A stretch of 64,000 bases of DNA. Origin: Segatella hominis. Its GTDB lineage: Bacteria > Bacteroidota > Bacteroidia > Bacteroidales > Bacteroidaceae. Both the position numbers and the translations under genes were made by a program. Where the stretch lies: positions 725,501 through 789,500 of the forward strand of contig NZ_CP137559.1 in the NCBI RefSeq assembly GCF_019249725.2. Direction: 5' to 3'. Positions within the stretch are counted from its first letter, which is position 1; each line of letters begins with the position of its first letter. Below the pieces are notes generated by a model. The model made no database searches. It was not told the origin of the DNA and worked only from the letters and a program-made list of their open reading frames with translations. Below are positions 8,302 through 16,882 of the stretch, piece by piece.

Positions 8302-9954
8302 TTAATTCAATTTGTATTTCTTTAGATATTCATCTGCTCTGGTATCTCCCAGTTCCTTGGCTTTCAGAAGATTGCCTTTGGCTTCCTCTTTCTTGCCTTT
8401 CTCTGCTTGCAGAATACCGAGGAGAAGATAACCGTCTGCATATTCCGGTGCCAGTCTGATGCAGGCTTCTGCAGCGCTGATTCCCTCATCATATCTCTTC
8501 ACGCGGAGATCGAGACTTGCCCATTCCGCAAAATAGGTCGGTTCGTTCGGATTGAGATAACAGGTGCGGGCGATGTCCAACAATGCCTGTTGCCACTGGC
8601 GCAACTTCATCTCGCATTTGTATCGGGCATAGAAGAAGGTAGGGGCTATCGGACGGGCTATGCTGTCATACATATTATAGTCTGCCAATGCTTCTCTGGT
8701 CTTGCCCTGGGCATCGAGGAAATTGGCACGTGCCAGATAATAAGGGGCGGCCATCTTGGTGCGAACTCCTACTGATACGGCACTGTCCAGAAGTATTTTC
8801 AACTCATTGTATGGTGCTTTCAGTTGACTCTTAGCCTGAGCAGCCTCATACCATATTTCGCCACTGTTCATCGGGGTCTTGGTCAGTTCCATAAACAGGT
8901 CGTATGCTTTCTGATAGTCCTTTTTCAGGTAGTTGATTTTACCTTCCTGATGCTTGTAAAGCGGCTCTGCTTTGATACTATATGCTTTCTGTGCTTCCTG
9001 TAATGCCTTGTCTGCATTCCAAGCTGGGTAGATAGAATCGCCTACGTATGCTACTTTCTGATAGATGAGGTCTGCGAAATCGCCGTGAGCCTCATTTTTC
9101 TTGCTGCATTTCTTGATGCTTTCCAGCATCACTTTCTCTGCCTCTTCAAATTGCTGTTTGTTGACCAATAAGGCTGCCTTTTCCTTATAACCGAATGAGG
9201 ATGTAGGGAACTTGCCGATAAACTCGTCTGCATATTTCATGTTGTCCTCAGCCGATTTCTGTCCTTTGCTTAGCGTCATCATCGTGATGGCATCTTCCTC
9301 TTTGTCTGGTAAGGCGGTGCGGATTCCGCTTTCTCGAAGGGCTGCGTCCAGGGTGGAGAGACCGGTTACATGCAGTTGTTTGGCATAGTTAGCATCGATG
9401 GCCGTAACGGTACCGTTGGAGTGCATGAGTCCGATTACTTGTCCGTCTTTATTGACAAATGGGCAACCGATAGCATTCTCTGGCATGGTATTGCTGAAAA
9501 TATAGTAGTTGTAGGAGGTGTTAAACTGTTCTACGCTACTGATATCCTCTTGCTGGTATTGTGGTTTTTTGATTGAGTAAGGAACCAGCCATACCTTGTT
9601 GCCTGCTTCTGAAGCCTTGCTTGCAATCGGTGCAGCATTGGTATTACCGATGACTCTGAATTTAGCCATATCATACAATTCGTCAGCACCCATGATGGCA
9701 TCTACTTCCATCGATTTGCCATTGGCATCTACTACGGTTGCCTTGGTAGCACCGATAAATGGCTTGAAGGTACTGATGGCAGTGCCCTTGTTGTCGATGA
9801 AGACGCCCTGGGTAGAAGCGATGATGCCTCCATCTTTATTGAAGGTGGTGAGTGAGAATACACTCTTGGCTACCTTCTGCACAGAACCCGGCTGTGCAAG
9901 GAGGGATGATGCTCCGACCATCCATCCTATCATTGTTATATATATTCTTTTCAT
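8302..9954 (-). CDS. Secreted protein: degenerate trypsin-like domain plus TPR repeats
   Basis: A signal peptide (cleavage near residue 20, SSLLA/QPG) predicts a periplasmic protein of 550 residues. Residues about 25-205 have the layout of a trypsin-like (HtrA-type) domain. Where active enzymes have TNxHV this one reads ISTFKPF (60-66), and where they have GxSGGP it reads AIGCPFVNKDG, so the catalytic His and Ser appear lost. Residues about 225-550 are helical TPR-like repeats. It overlaps recN by 4 bp (ATGA), so it is translated as the last gene of the operon. A scaffold or binding role is more likely than proteolysis. Confidence 0.8.
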   Translation of the reverse strand: MKRIYITMIGWMVGASSLLAQPGSVQKVAKSVFSLTTFNKDGGIIASTQGVFIDNKGTAISTFKPFIGATKATVVDANGKSMEVDAIMGADELYDMAKFRVIGNTNAAPIASKASEAGNKVWLVPYSIKKPQYQQEDISSVEQFNTSYNYYIFSNTMPENAIGCPFVNKDGQVIGLMHSNGTVTAIDANYAKQLHVTGLSTLDAALRESGIRTALPDKEEDAITMMTLSKGQKSAEDNMKYADEFIGKFPTSSFGYKEKAALLVNKQQFEEAEKVMLESIKKCSKKNEAHGDFADLIYQKVAYVGDSIYPAWNADKALQEAQKAYSIKAEPLYKHQEGKINYLKKDYQKAYDLFMELTKTPMNSGEIWYEAAQAKSQLKAPYNELKILLDSAVSVGVRTKMAAPYYLARANFLDAQGKTREALADYNMYDSIARPIAPTFFYARYKCEMKLRQWQQALLDIARTCYLNPNEPTYFAEWASLDLRVKRYDEGISAAEACIRLAPEYADGYLLLGILQAEKGKKEEAKGNLLKAKELGDTRADEYLKKYKLN

Positions 9955-11609
9955 ATTCTTAATAATTCCTTGGCATTAGCGAGTGCTGCCTCACTGACAT
10001 CACTTCCGCTGAGCATCTGAGCGATTTCCTGTATGCGTTCCTGCTGTGATAGTTCTGTCATGCGACTGATGGTTCCTTCATCGGTTTCTTCCTTGCTCAC
10101 CTTGTAGTGGTGACTGCCCATGGCTGCTATCTGTGGCAGGTGGGTAATGGAAAGTACCTGTCGTTCGTGGTTGCCCATCTCTACCATGATTTGTGCCATC
10201 TTCTCTGCTATCTTGCCGCTTACTCCGGTATCTATCTCATCAAAGATGATGGTTGGGAGTTTCACGGCTCCGCTGATCATAGCCTTCAGTGAGAGCATCA
10301 CACGGGCAATCTCTCCTCCTGATGCTACCTGGGTAACAGGTTGGAGTGGGGTGCTCTTGTTGGCACTGAAGAGGAAGCTTACCTTATCTCCACCATCGTG
10401 GCTGAGCGGTTTCTCTGTCAGACTGATGCTGAATCTTACGTTTGGAATGCCCAGCGGGATGAGGCGTTGTTTCATTTCTTCCTCCACCTTCTTGGCAGCC
10501 TTCGTACGGATGGCGGTCAGTTCCTTTGCCAGTTTCTGTGCTTTCTCTAACAATTGGGCCACTTCCTGTTCCAAGGCTTCCACATCTTCGTCGCTATGGT
10601 CGATGTGTGAGAGTTGTTCCTCGAGCTGATGGTAGGTTTCTATCAGTTCACCCAAGTCTCTGACGTGGAATTTCTGCTGCAGCGAGTTGAGTTTGTCCAG
10701 TCGTTCATTGATGGTCTCCAGACGGGCAGGGTCGAATTCTACATGATCTGTCAGGCCATTGATGTCCTGGGCAATATCTTTCAGTTCGATATAACTGGAA
10801 TCGATGCGATCCAACAGTTCGGTTACTTCGGGATAAACATCCTTGATATTAGCGAGTTGCTCGGATGCCTGTTTCAGTCTTTCGATGATATTGCCGTCAT
10901 CTCCCGACAGATGGTTGTCTGCCTGATAGAGTGCCGTCTTGATGTCTTCGGAATGACTGAGCATCTCATATTCCTGTTCCAGTTCTTCCTGTTCTCCGTT
11001 CTGCAGTTGTGCCTCATCGAGTTCCTTAAACTGGAATCGGAGGAAGTCCTCGTTCTCTCTGTTCTTTTCGATTTCTGCCTTCAGAGCGTTCAGTTTCTGG
11101 TTGGCTTGTTTATATTGATTGTACGCAGCCTCATAGTTCTTCCGCTGTTTCTCGTCCTGTGCGATAATATCCACCACATTGAGCTGGAAGTCTTCCTTCT
11201 GCAACAGGAGATTCTGGTGCTGCGAATGTATATCGACGAGCTGTTCCCCCAGTTCCCTCATCTTGGTCAGCGATACCGGTGTATCATTGATGAAAGCACG
11301 GCTTTTCCCTGCTGCCGTCAACTCACGGCGGATGATGGTATCCGACAAATCTTCATCGATGTCATTGTCGGTGAAGAACTGTTGCATATCATATTTAGAC
11401 AGATCGAAGTGTGCCTCGATGACGCAACGGTCTCTGCCAGCCTTGATAGACTTGCTGTCAGCACGGTTGCCTAACAACAGACCGATGGCTCCGAGGATGA
11501 TACTCTTTCCTGCACCCGTTTCACCCGTGATGACAGAGAAGCCTGGGTGCATCTGGATGTTGAGTTCGTCGATGAGCGTGAAATTCTTGATATATAATTG
11601 TTTGAGCAT
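9951..11609 (-). CDS. recN: DNA repair protein RecN
   Basis: SMC-like ATPase acting in double-strand break repair. The start is set at MLKQLYI (ATG 11607-11609), which removes an 8-residue extension overlapping the upstream gene and gives 552 residues, the usual size. Walker A GETGAGKS is at 29-36, a long coiled coil fills the middle (about 150-370), and the C-terminal lobe has the ABC signature SGGEIARVM and Walker B IIFDEIDTGVSG. The gene lies 2 bp after the DUF4835 gene and overlaps the TPR gene by 4 bp. Confidence 0.97.
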   Translation of the reverse strand: MLKQLYIKNFTLIDELNIQMHPGFSVITGETGAGKSIILGAIGLLLGNRADSKSIKAGRDRCVIEAHFDLSKYDMQQFFTDNDIDEDLSDTIIRRELTAAGKSRAFINDTPVSLTKMRELGEQLVDIHSQHQNLLLQKEDFQLNVVDIIAQDEKQRKNYEAAYNQYKQANQKLNALKAEIEKNRENEDFLRFQFKELDEAQLQNGEQEELEQEYEMLSHSEDIKTALYQADNHLSGDDGNIIERLKQASEQLANIKDVYPEVTELLDRIDSSYIELKDIAQDINGLTDHVEFDPARLETINERLDKLNSLQQKFHVRDLGELIETYHQLEEQLSHIDHSDEDVEALEQEVAQLLEKAQKLAKELTAIRTKAAKKVEEEMKQRLIPLGIPNVRFSISLTEKPLSHDGGDKVSFLFSANKSTPLQPVTQVASGGEIARVMLSLKAMISGAVKLPTIIFDEIDTGVSGKIAEKMAQIMVEMGNHERQVLSITHLPQIAAMGSHHYKVSKEETDEGTISRMTELSQQERIQEIAQMLSGSDVSEAALANAKELLRI

Positions 11610-11611
11610 AA

Positions 11612-12532
11612 TTATTGCTTGATTTTGTCCCACGAATTGTTCTGTGTAGGATTGATGGAGAAGAGCAGATCATAGATGCTTTCCTTCTCTTTCTGAGTTC
11701 CTTTTCCCTTGTAGATATTGGCGAGCTCGTCTTTCTTGTAGTCCGTCCATATCTGTGGCAGGAGACTGAGCGGCTTGTTTTCCCTTGCCTTCTTCAGGTT
11801 CTCCTCCAGAGTGGTCGTGATTTCTGTACGTCCTCGTTCTGCATTGTTTGCCATCTCGTCAAGTCCCTTTCTGTAATAATCGTATTGGAGTTGGCGGAAT
11901 GGTTTCATACCTCCGTCCAGATAGTCGGCGATGATGGCATAGCGGTTTCGGTTGTTGTCGAAAGCTTTCCATCCCGGGAAGTCGAGGTTCTGGGCATTGT
12001 TGGTGAGATTCATGCAGCGCTGCAGGATGTCTTCTCCTCCCATCGGGGAGAAGGTGTCGAGATCCAGACCGATGATGAGATAAGCGTAGTAGGCGAAGAG
12101 GGCAGTCAACTGGTTGTCGAGGGTTTCCTCATTGAATTCAATCTGGTCGAACTCAGCAAACTTGAAGATGAAGTTCTCGTCCACATTATTATATATAGTA
12201 GTGGTGTAGGCGGAGTTATATACGGGGCGGTTGGCCTGTATGAGTGCCTTGCAGGTGAAGAGACCTTGGCTCTTGTCATACTTGCTCACCGTCAGATTGA
12301 AGTTGCAGTTGATGCGCTCGTTCTTTTGAAATTGCAGATGCGTCCATTGTCGCTCGTTGACGAATCTCTCTAATGTCTGCTGCAAGTTGTCGAAAACCGC
12401 ATTTTCCGTACCTGAAATCTGGGCATGGTTGATGGTAATCTTTGCTTGCAGTTCCTGTGCATGAATATAGGATGCACCACTAACAAGCAGGGTGCATCCT
12501 ATGATTAGTATCTGAAGGCAGAAGCCTTTCAT
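11612..12532 (-). CDS. DUF4835-family exported protein
   Basis: The start at MKGFCLQ (ATG at 12532) is chosen because it begins a signal peptide (cleavage near SYIHA/QEL) and follows the coaBC stop by 1 bp, giving 306 residues. The sequence, with a QELQAKITINHAQI stretch after the signal and conserved segments near DLDTFSPMGG and FPGWKAFDNNRNRYA, matches the Bacteroidota DUF4835 family, which is regularly found between coaBC and recN. Its function is unknown; export suggests an envelope role, so its link to coenzyme A or repair genes may only be one of operon position. Confidence 0.88.
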   Translation of the reverse strand: MKGFCLQILIIGCTLLVSGASYIHAQELQAKITINHAQISGTENAVFDNLQQTLERFVNERQWTHLQFQKNERINCNFNLTVSKYDKSQGLFTCKALIQANRPVYNSAYTTTIYNNVDENFIFKFAEFDQIEFNEETLDNQLTALFAYYAYLIIGLDLDTFSPMGGEDILQRCMNLTNNAQNLDFPGWKAFDNNRNRYAIIADYLDGGMKPFRQLQYDYYRKGLDEMANNAERGRTEITTTLEENLKKARENKPLSLLPQIWTDYKKDELANIYKGKGTQKEKESIYDLLFSINPTQNNSWDKIKQ

Positions 12533-12533
12533 C

Positions 12534-13805
12534 TTAGAAGAGTTTAGCCAATTCATCGATGATGTCGGCAGCCACTTCAGTCTTTGGCTTTTTCTCATAT
12601 TCTATCTTACCCTTTTCAGAAATAATCGTGATTTGATTTTCGTCTGTCCGGAAGGTGGTGCCTGGGTTGCGGGTGGAATTGAGCACGATGAAGTCTGCGT
12701 TTTTCTTGATACGCTTCTTCTCTGCATTCGTTTCCTCATCATTGGTTTCCAGTGCGAAGGCTACGATGTGCTGGTCTTCCTGTTTCATCTGTCCCAATGC
12801 GGCAGCGATGTCGTGGGTGGGTTCCAGACGCAGGAGCAGATCGTCCTTCTCGCGTTTGATTTTCCTGTCTGCCACCTCAGCTGGTTTGAAATCAGCCACT
12901 GCGGCACAAAGGATAGCTGCATCCATTTTTCTGCCCGTTGAGTTTCCATCGGTCTTTCCTTCGAAAGCCTTCGTGGAAGCCTGATACATCTCCTCACAGC
13001 TCTCCACGTCGATGCGGTGGATGTCCTCATGACAGGAGAGTGATACTGGTCCGGCAACGAGGGTTACGTCAGCTCCTCTCTGTCGGCATTCCTCAGCCAA
13101 GGCAAATCCCATCTTGCCGGAAGAATAGTTGCCGATAAAGCGCACAGGATCTATCTTCTCATAGGTAGGACCGGCTGTGATAAGGATACGTTTCCCCGCC
13201 AGATCCTTTCCCTTGATACAGTCCTTTATGCCTTCCTTGTTTCCATCCTTCATTCCGTCCAGCAGATCGAAATACTGGTCGATGTAATCCACGATGACCT
13301 CAGGTTCTTCCATACGTCCTTTACCCTCCAATCCGCTGGCAAGGAATCCCGAAGCCGGTTCGATGATGATATTGCCGTATTCCTTCAGTCTTGCCATGTT
13401 GGCTTGCGTAGAAGGATGCTTATACATATCGAGATCCATGGCAGGAGCCAGGAATACAGGAGCCTTCATGGAGAGATAGGTGGTAATCAGCATATTGTCA
13501 GCGATACCGTTTGCCATCTTTCCCATGGTAGAAGCCGTACAAGGAGCGATGACCATTGCGTCTGCCCAGAGACCGAGATCTACATGAGAGTTCCAGGTGC
13601 CGTCGCGCTGAGAGAAGAATTCGCTTACCACGGGTTTATGAGTGAGGGCAGAGAGGGTGACAGGGGTAATAAACTCCTTTCCGGCAGGAGTGATGACCAC
13701 CTGAACCTCAGCGCCCCGCTTGATGAATCCTCGTATAATCAGGCATGCTTTATAGGCTGCAATCGAGCCTGTGATGCCCAATACGATTTTCTTTCCTTTT
13801 AACAT
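12534..13805 (-). CDS. coaBC: Bifunctional phosphopantothenoylcysteine decarboxylase/synthetase CoaBC
   Basis: Two steps of coenzyme A synthesis: ligation of cysteine to 4'-phosphopantothenate and decarboxylation of the product. The 423 residues contain an N-terminal flavoprotein CoaC domain (GITGSIAAYK at the start, APCTASTMGKMANG, PAMDLDMY) and a C-terminal CoaB domain (ITAGPTYEKIDPVRFIGN, SSGKMG, AAVADFKP). In the substrate-lid motif the usual catalytic Cys of LACG is replaced: here it reads LASGLEGKGRM. It is followed after 1 bp by the DUF4835 gene and lies 19 bp after the exonuclease gene. Confidence 0.96.
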   Translation of the reverse strand: MLKGKKIVLGITGSIAAYKACLIIRGFIKRGAEVQVVITPAGKEFITPVTLSALTHKPVVSEFFSQRDGTWNSHVDLGLWADAMVIAPCTASTMGKMANGIADNMLITTYLSMKAPVFLAPAMDLDMYKHPSTQANMARLKEYGNIIIEPASGFLASGLEGKGRMEEPEVIVDYIDQYFDLLDGMKDGNKEGIKDCIKGKDLAGKRILITAGPTYEKIDPVRFIGNYSSGKMGFALAEECRQRGADVTLVAGPVSLSCHEDIHRIDVESCEEMYQASTKAFEGKTDGNSTGRKMDAAILCAAVADFKPAEVADRKIKREKDDLLLRLEPTHDIAAALGQMKQEDQHIVAFALETNDEETNAEKKRIKKNADFIVLNSTRNPGTTFRTDENQITIISEKGKIEYEKKPKTEVAADIIDELAKLF

Positions 13806-13824
13806 AATCTGTGATTAGAAGAAA

Positions 13825-14688
13825 TTACTTTCCCATTCGTTTGTTGTACTCACGGAGACGGATGCGGGTGAGTACCTGCTTGGTGTTGTTGGTAAATTCG
13901 CTTCCTAATATCCAGGTGTAATAGCCTGGGTCCTTGGAAAGGATTTCTGCCACATCCCAACCTTTGTACTTACCGAAGTTGAACACCTCGTGCTTGAGTG
14001 GTTCACCTTTCTCGTCGAGCACTGCTTTTCCGTTGGCATCCACTACTTCTTTCCAGATGATGCGTCCGGCGAAATCTACGTTGTCCTTCTGCTTAGAGAA
14101 TGCTGCAAGCTCATCCATATCATTGTTGAGTACACGGTCCGGTTCTTCCTGTACGCCTGGAGCATATCTGTCCAATTCACCCATGAGTACACGGTAGGTA
14201 GCCTCTGTATCCTGATCGGCACGGTGAGCCTCGAAGTCTTCCTCCATCTTTCTGCCGCAATAGAACTTATAGGCTGCAGCTAAGTTGCGTCGCTCCATCT
14301 TCATGAAGATAGTCTGTGCGTCGATGAGGCGGCACTTGTTGAAGTCGAAGTCGATGCCTGCACGGAGAAACTCCTCTGCGAGCATAGGAACATCAAAATG
14401 GTTGGAGTTGTAACCGGCAAAGTCGCAACCGGTAAATTCCTGTTCGAGTGTGGCAGCCAACTGCTTGAAGGTAGGCGCGTCTTTCACGTCCTCATCGCTG
14501 ATACCAGTCAGTTCTACCACCTCTTGTGGAATTGGTCTTCCCGGATTGACAAAGAGGTTCTTTCGAACCTCCGTGCCGTCTGGACTGACCTTAATATATG
14601 ACATCTGTATGATGCGGTCTTTGATGAAGTCGAGACCCGTAGTCTCCAAATCAAAGATGATCAAAGGTTTCTTAAGATTCAGTTTCAT
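13825..14688 (-). CDS. DEDDh 3'-5' exonuclease (DnaQ/ExoX-like)
   Basis: Predicted exonuclease of the DNA polymerase III epsilon superfamily, 287 residues. The first acidic pair is in IFDLETTGLDF near the start, and further DEDDh motifs are near GYNSNHFDVPML and HRADQDTEATY. After about residue 215 there is a second short region (FNFGKYKGWDVAEI, PGYYTWIL) of the type found at the C-terminus of ExoX-like enzymes. Placement next to dnaN fits a proofreading or repair role, but it lacks the tau-binding tail of true DnaQ as far as can be seen. It lies 27 bp downstream of dnaN in the same operon. Confidence 0.9.
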   Translation of the reverse strand: MKLNLKKPLIIFDLETTGLDFIKDRIIQMSYIKVSPDGTEVRKNLFVNPGRPIPQEVVELTGISDEDVKDAPTFKQLAATLEQEFTGCDFAGYNSNHFDVPMLAEEFLRAGIDFDFNKCRLIDAQTIFMKMERRNLAAAYKFYCGRKMEEDFEAHRADQDTEATYRVLMGELDRYAPGVQEEPDRVLNNDMDELAAFSKQKDNVDFAGRIIWKEVVDANGKAVLDEKGEPLKHEVFNFGKYKGWDVAEILSKDPGYYTWILGSEFTNNTKQVLTRIRLREYNKRMGK

Positions 14689-14715
14689 TTTCTTTCTTTT
14701 CCTTTCTCTGCGTGA

Positions 14716-15840
14716 TTAGTCGTTGAGCAACATAGGCATGAGCAGCATGAGGACATCTTCGTTTTCAGGCTGTTCGGCTGGAACGATGATACCAGCACGA
14801 CTTGGGTCTGCAAGTTGGATAATCACCTGTTCGCTGCTGAGGTTGTTGAGAATCTCCTGCAAGCTGCTGCCCTTGAAACCGATGCTCATGTTGGTATTGT
14901 TAGATTCGCATACGAGCTGTTCCTTAGCTGATGTAGCGAAATCTACATCTTCTGATGAAACCTCCATGTGGTTGTTGTCGATTTTGAGGCGAACCAACTG
15001 GCTGCTTTCGCTGGCGAATGGCATGACACGGCGCAAGGCACTGATCAGGGCACGGCGATCTACAGTCACCTCGTTAGGGTTATTTGGAATCACAGAGTTG
15101 TAGCTTGGGTATTTTCCCTCGTAGAGAATACATCTCAAACTGCCGTCTGTAAAGAGAATTTCTGCACTCTTCTCATCAAACTTGATGGTTACGTCACCTT
15201 CTTCGCGTGAGAGGATGTTCTTCAGGAGTGTAGCTGGCTTCTTAGGAAGATCGAAAGCAGCAGGAGTATCGCTCTTGATAGTGAAGTTCTTGTTGCGTAC
15301 CAACTTATGTCCGTCACTGGCTACGATATTGAGTGATTCTGGTGTCAAATCGAAGTAGATACCGTTCATCACTGGGCGCAACTGGTCGTTGGCAGTAGCA
15401 AAGAGGGTACGGGTGATATTGTCGATGAGCACAGCTGCGTCGATGGCTACGGTATGTGCAGCATCGTTAACGCTCTGTGTGCGAGGATATTCATCAGCAC
15501 TTTGCGCAGTGAAGTTATAGAGACCATTCTGGTATAAGATCTTGATAGCCAAGGTGCCCTCTGTATCGATTTCGAAATCGAGTGGCTGCTCAGGGAGTTC
15601 CTTGAGAGATTCGAGGATAACCTTGTTAGGGATACAGAATTCTCCTTCACCGTCGCACTCTGTGAGTTCGATGGTAGTTTTGAGAATATTGTCACTGTCG
15701 CTGGCTGTGATGGTCATCTCGCCTCCGGCTACTTGGAATAAGAAACAGTCAAGGATAGGCAGAGAGTTCTTTCCACCGATGACCTTGGCAAGCATGTTGA
15801 GCTTATTGCTCAACGCAGTACTGGATAATGTAAATCTCAT
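14716..15840 (-). CDS. dnaN: DNA polymerase III beta sliding clamp
   Basis: Ring-shaped processivity clamp of the replicase. The 374 residues are the normal length, with three clamp subdomains, an N-terminal MRFTLSSTALSNKLNML and a C-terminal region ending in MLLMPMLLND that resembles the usual hydrophobic MPM tail. This is the first gene of a five- to six-gene minus-strand operon and has a consensus promoter 119 bp upstream. Confidence 0.97.
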   Translation of the reverse strand: MRFTLSSTALSNKLNMLAKVIGGKNSLPILDCFLFQVAGGEMTITASDSDNILKTTIELTECDGEGEFCIPNKVILESLKELPEQPLDFEIDTEGTLAIKILYQNGLYNFTAQSADEYPRTQSVNDAAHTVAIDAAVLIDNITRTLFATANDQLRPVMNGIYFDLTPESLNIVASDGHKLVRNKNFTIKSDTPAAFDLPKKPATLLKNILSREEGDVTIKFDEKSAEILFTDGSLRCILYEGKYPSYNSVIPNNPNEVTVDRRALISALRRVMPFASESSQLVRLKIDNNHMEVSSEDVDFATSAKEQLVCESNNTNMSIGFKGSSLQEILNNLSSEQVIIQLADPSRAGIIVPAEQPENEDVLMLLMPMLLND

Positions 15841-15958
15841 GAGTATTTTGTATTTTTAATATTATCTGTTACTGATATTGTTGTTATTATTCTATTGTTT
15901 CTGTTATATGACGAGCCAGTAGGCAACTTGTTGTTTCCTAAAAGCTGTAATATGAGCA

Positions 15959-15990
15959 CAAAAATACAAAAAATATCGGTTATAGGCAAA
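15959..15990 (-). promoter_or_regulatory. Promoter of dnaN operon
   Basis: Minus strand TTTG (15990-15987), a 20-bp gap and TATTTTTG (15966-15959) match the consensus exactly. The leader would be about 110 nt. Confidence 0.7.
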
Positions 15991-16092
15991 AAAAACAGAG
16001 AAATGTTTTAGTTTTTGAACTATTTTTAGTAATTTCGCAAACTGAAAGGTAACTTTCTTCGTTTTTGAAACAAAATATTAATCGAGAAATAT

Positions 16093-16533
16093 ATGGAATT
16101 ACAAGGAAAGGTCATTGCCGTTTTGCCTGAAAGAAGCGGTGTCTCTGCAAGAGGCGAGTGGAAGTCGCAGTCGTTTGTCATCGAGACTCACGAGCAATAT
16201 CCTAAGAAATTAGTGTTTGACGTATTTGGCGCTGACCGTCTGGCTCAGTTCAACATACAGAGTGGTGAGGAGATTAATGTTTCATTCGACATTGATGCTC
16301 ACGAATATAATGGTCGTTGGTTTAACAATGTACGTGCCTGGAATGTAGTAAAGGTAGATCCTAATGCTGTTGGCATGATGGGTGGTGTTCAGCCTGGTGC
16401 TGCTCCATTCCCTCCAATGGGTGCTCCTGCTGCTCCTGCTGGTGGTGCTACAGCTCCATTCCCTCCAGCTCAGAATGCAGCTCCTGCTGCTGATGCCACT
16501 GCTGGTGGTAGTGCAGACGATCTTCCGTTCTAA
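16093..16533 (+). CDS. DUF3127 OB-fold-like protein with SSB-like C-terminal tip
   Basis: A protein of 146 residues. Residues 1-90 match the DUF3127 pattern (MELQGKVIAVLPERSGVSARG, an IQSGEEINVSFDIDAHEYNGRW segment, read here only as motifs), a family resembling single-strand DNA-binding OB folds. Residues about 95-135 are a low-complexity Ala/Pro/Gly tail. The protein ends in ADDLPF, closely resembling the acidic DDDIPF tip by which SSB recruits repair proteins. It is divergent from dnaN and followed by a strong terminator. A role on single-stranded DNA is inferred. Confidence 0.88.
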   Translation: MELQGKVIAVLPERSGVSARGEWKSQSFVIETHEQYPKKLVFDVFGADRLAQFNIQSGEEINVSFDIDAHEYNGRWFNNVRAWNVVKVDPNAVGMMGGVQPGAAPFPPMGAPAAPAGGATAPFPPAQNAAPAADATAGGSADDLPF

Positions 16534-16555
16534 ATGACGACACATCTAAATAATG

Positions 16556-16600
16556 AAAAAATCGCTTCTTTCGAGTCTTTTCGAAAGAAGCGATTTTTTT
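16556..16600 (+). terminator. Terminator of the DUF3127 gene
   Basis: A 19-bp stem, AAAAAATCGCTTCTTTCGA with its complement, around a GTCTTT loop, with T7 on the right arm. The A run on the left arm would also let it act on the minus strand. Confidence 0.88.
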
Positions 16601-16684
16601 ATCTCTGTACTCACTTTTAATTTATTCCTTCTAGATTTTATCCCAAATTGTTAATCATATCTTTGAAGAAATATATAAAGTCAC

Positions 16685-16840
16685 TGAACTTTCGTATATA
16701 AGGAAGTTAAAGGAGTTAAGAAAGTTAAGACGTATGTCTTGTTGCTTAAAAAACTACGTCAAAAAGACTATTGTCTTAACTCCTCAGCGACCATAGGGAG
16801 TGATAACTCCTTTAACTCCTGAATTTGCGAAACTTGAATT
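16685..16840. repeat. Palindromic intergenic element (MITE/REP-like)
   Basis: The gap of about 280 bp between two genes contains nested inverted repeats. AGGAAGTTAAAGGAGTTA (16701-16718) is complementary, with one extra base, to TAACTCCTTTAACTCCT (16804-16820), and AGGAGTTAAG (16711-16720) to CTTAACTCCT (16775-16784). No coding potential is seen inside. The arrangement resembles a small non-autonomous repeat, but no second full copy is in the window. Confidence 0.5.
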
Positions 16841-16882
16841 AATTTAGAATTATATTTATATTTTTTCTAAAATTTCGGTTTT

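Noticed and set aside
10614-11474. 286-codon frame opposite recN
   Set aside because: It is antisense to the RecN coiled coil; the repetitive Leu/Phe/Ile composition is a complement artefact.
16018-16057. Promoter boxes of the DUF3127 gene (TAATTTCG, TAACTTTC)
   Set aside because: Both miss one consensus base and neither has TTTG at the correct spacing, so neither could be chosen.
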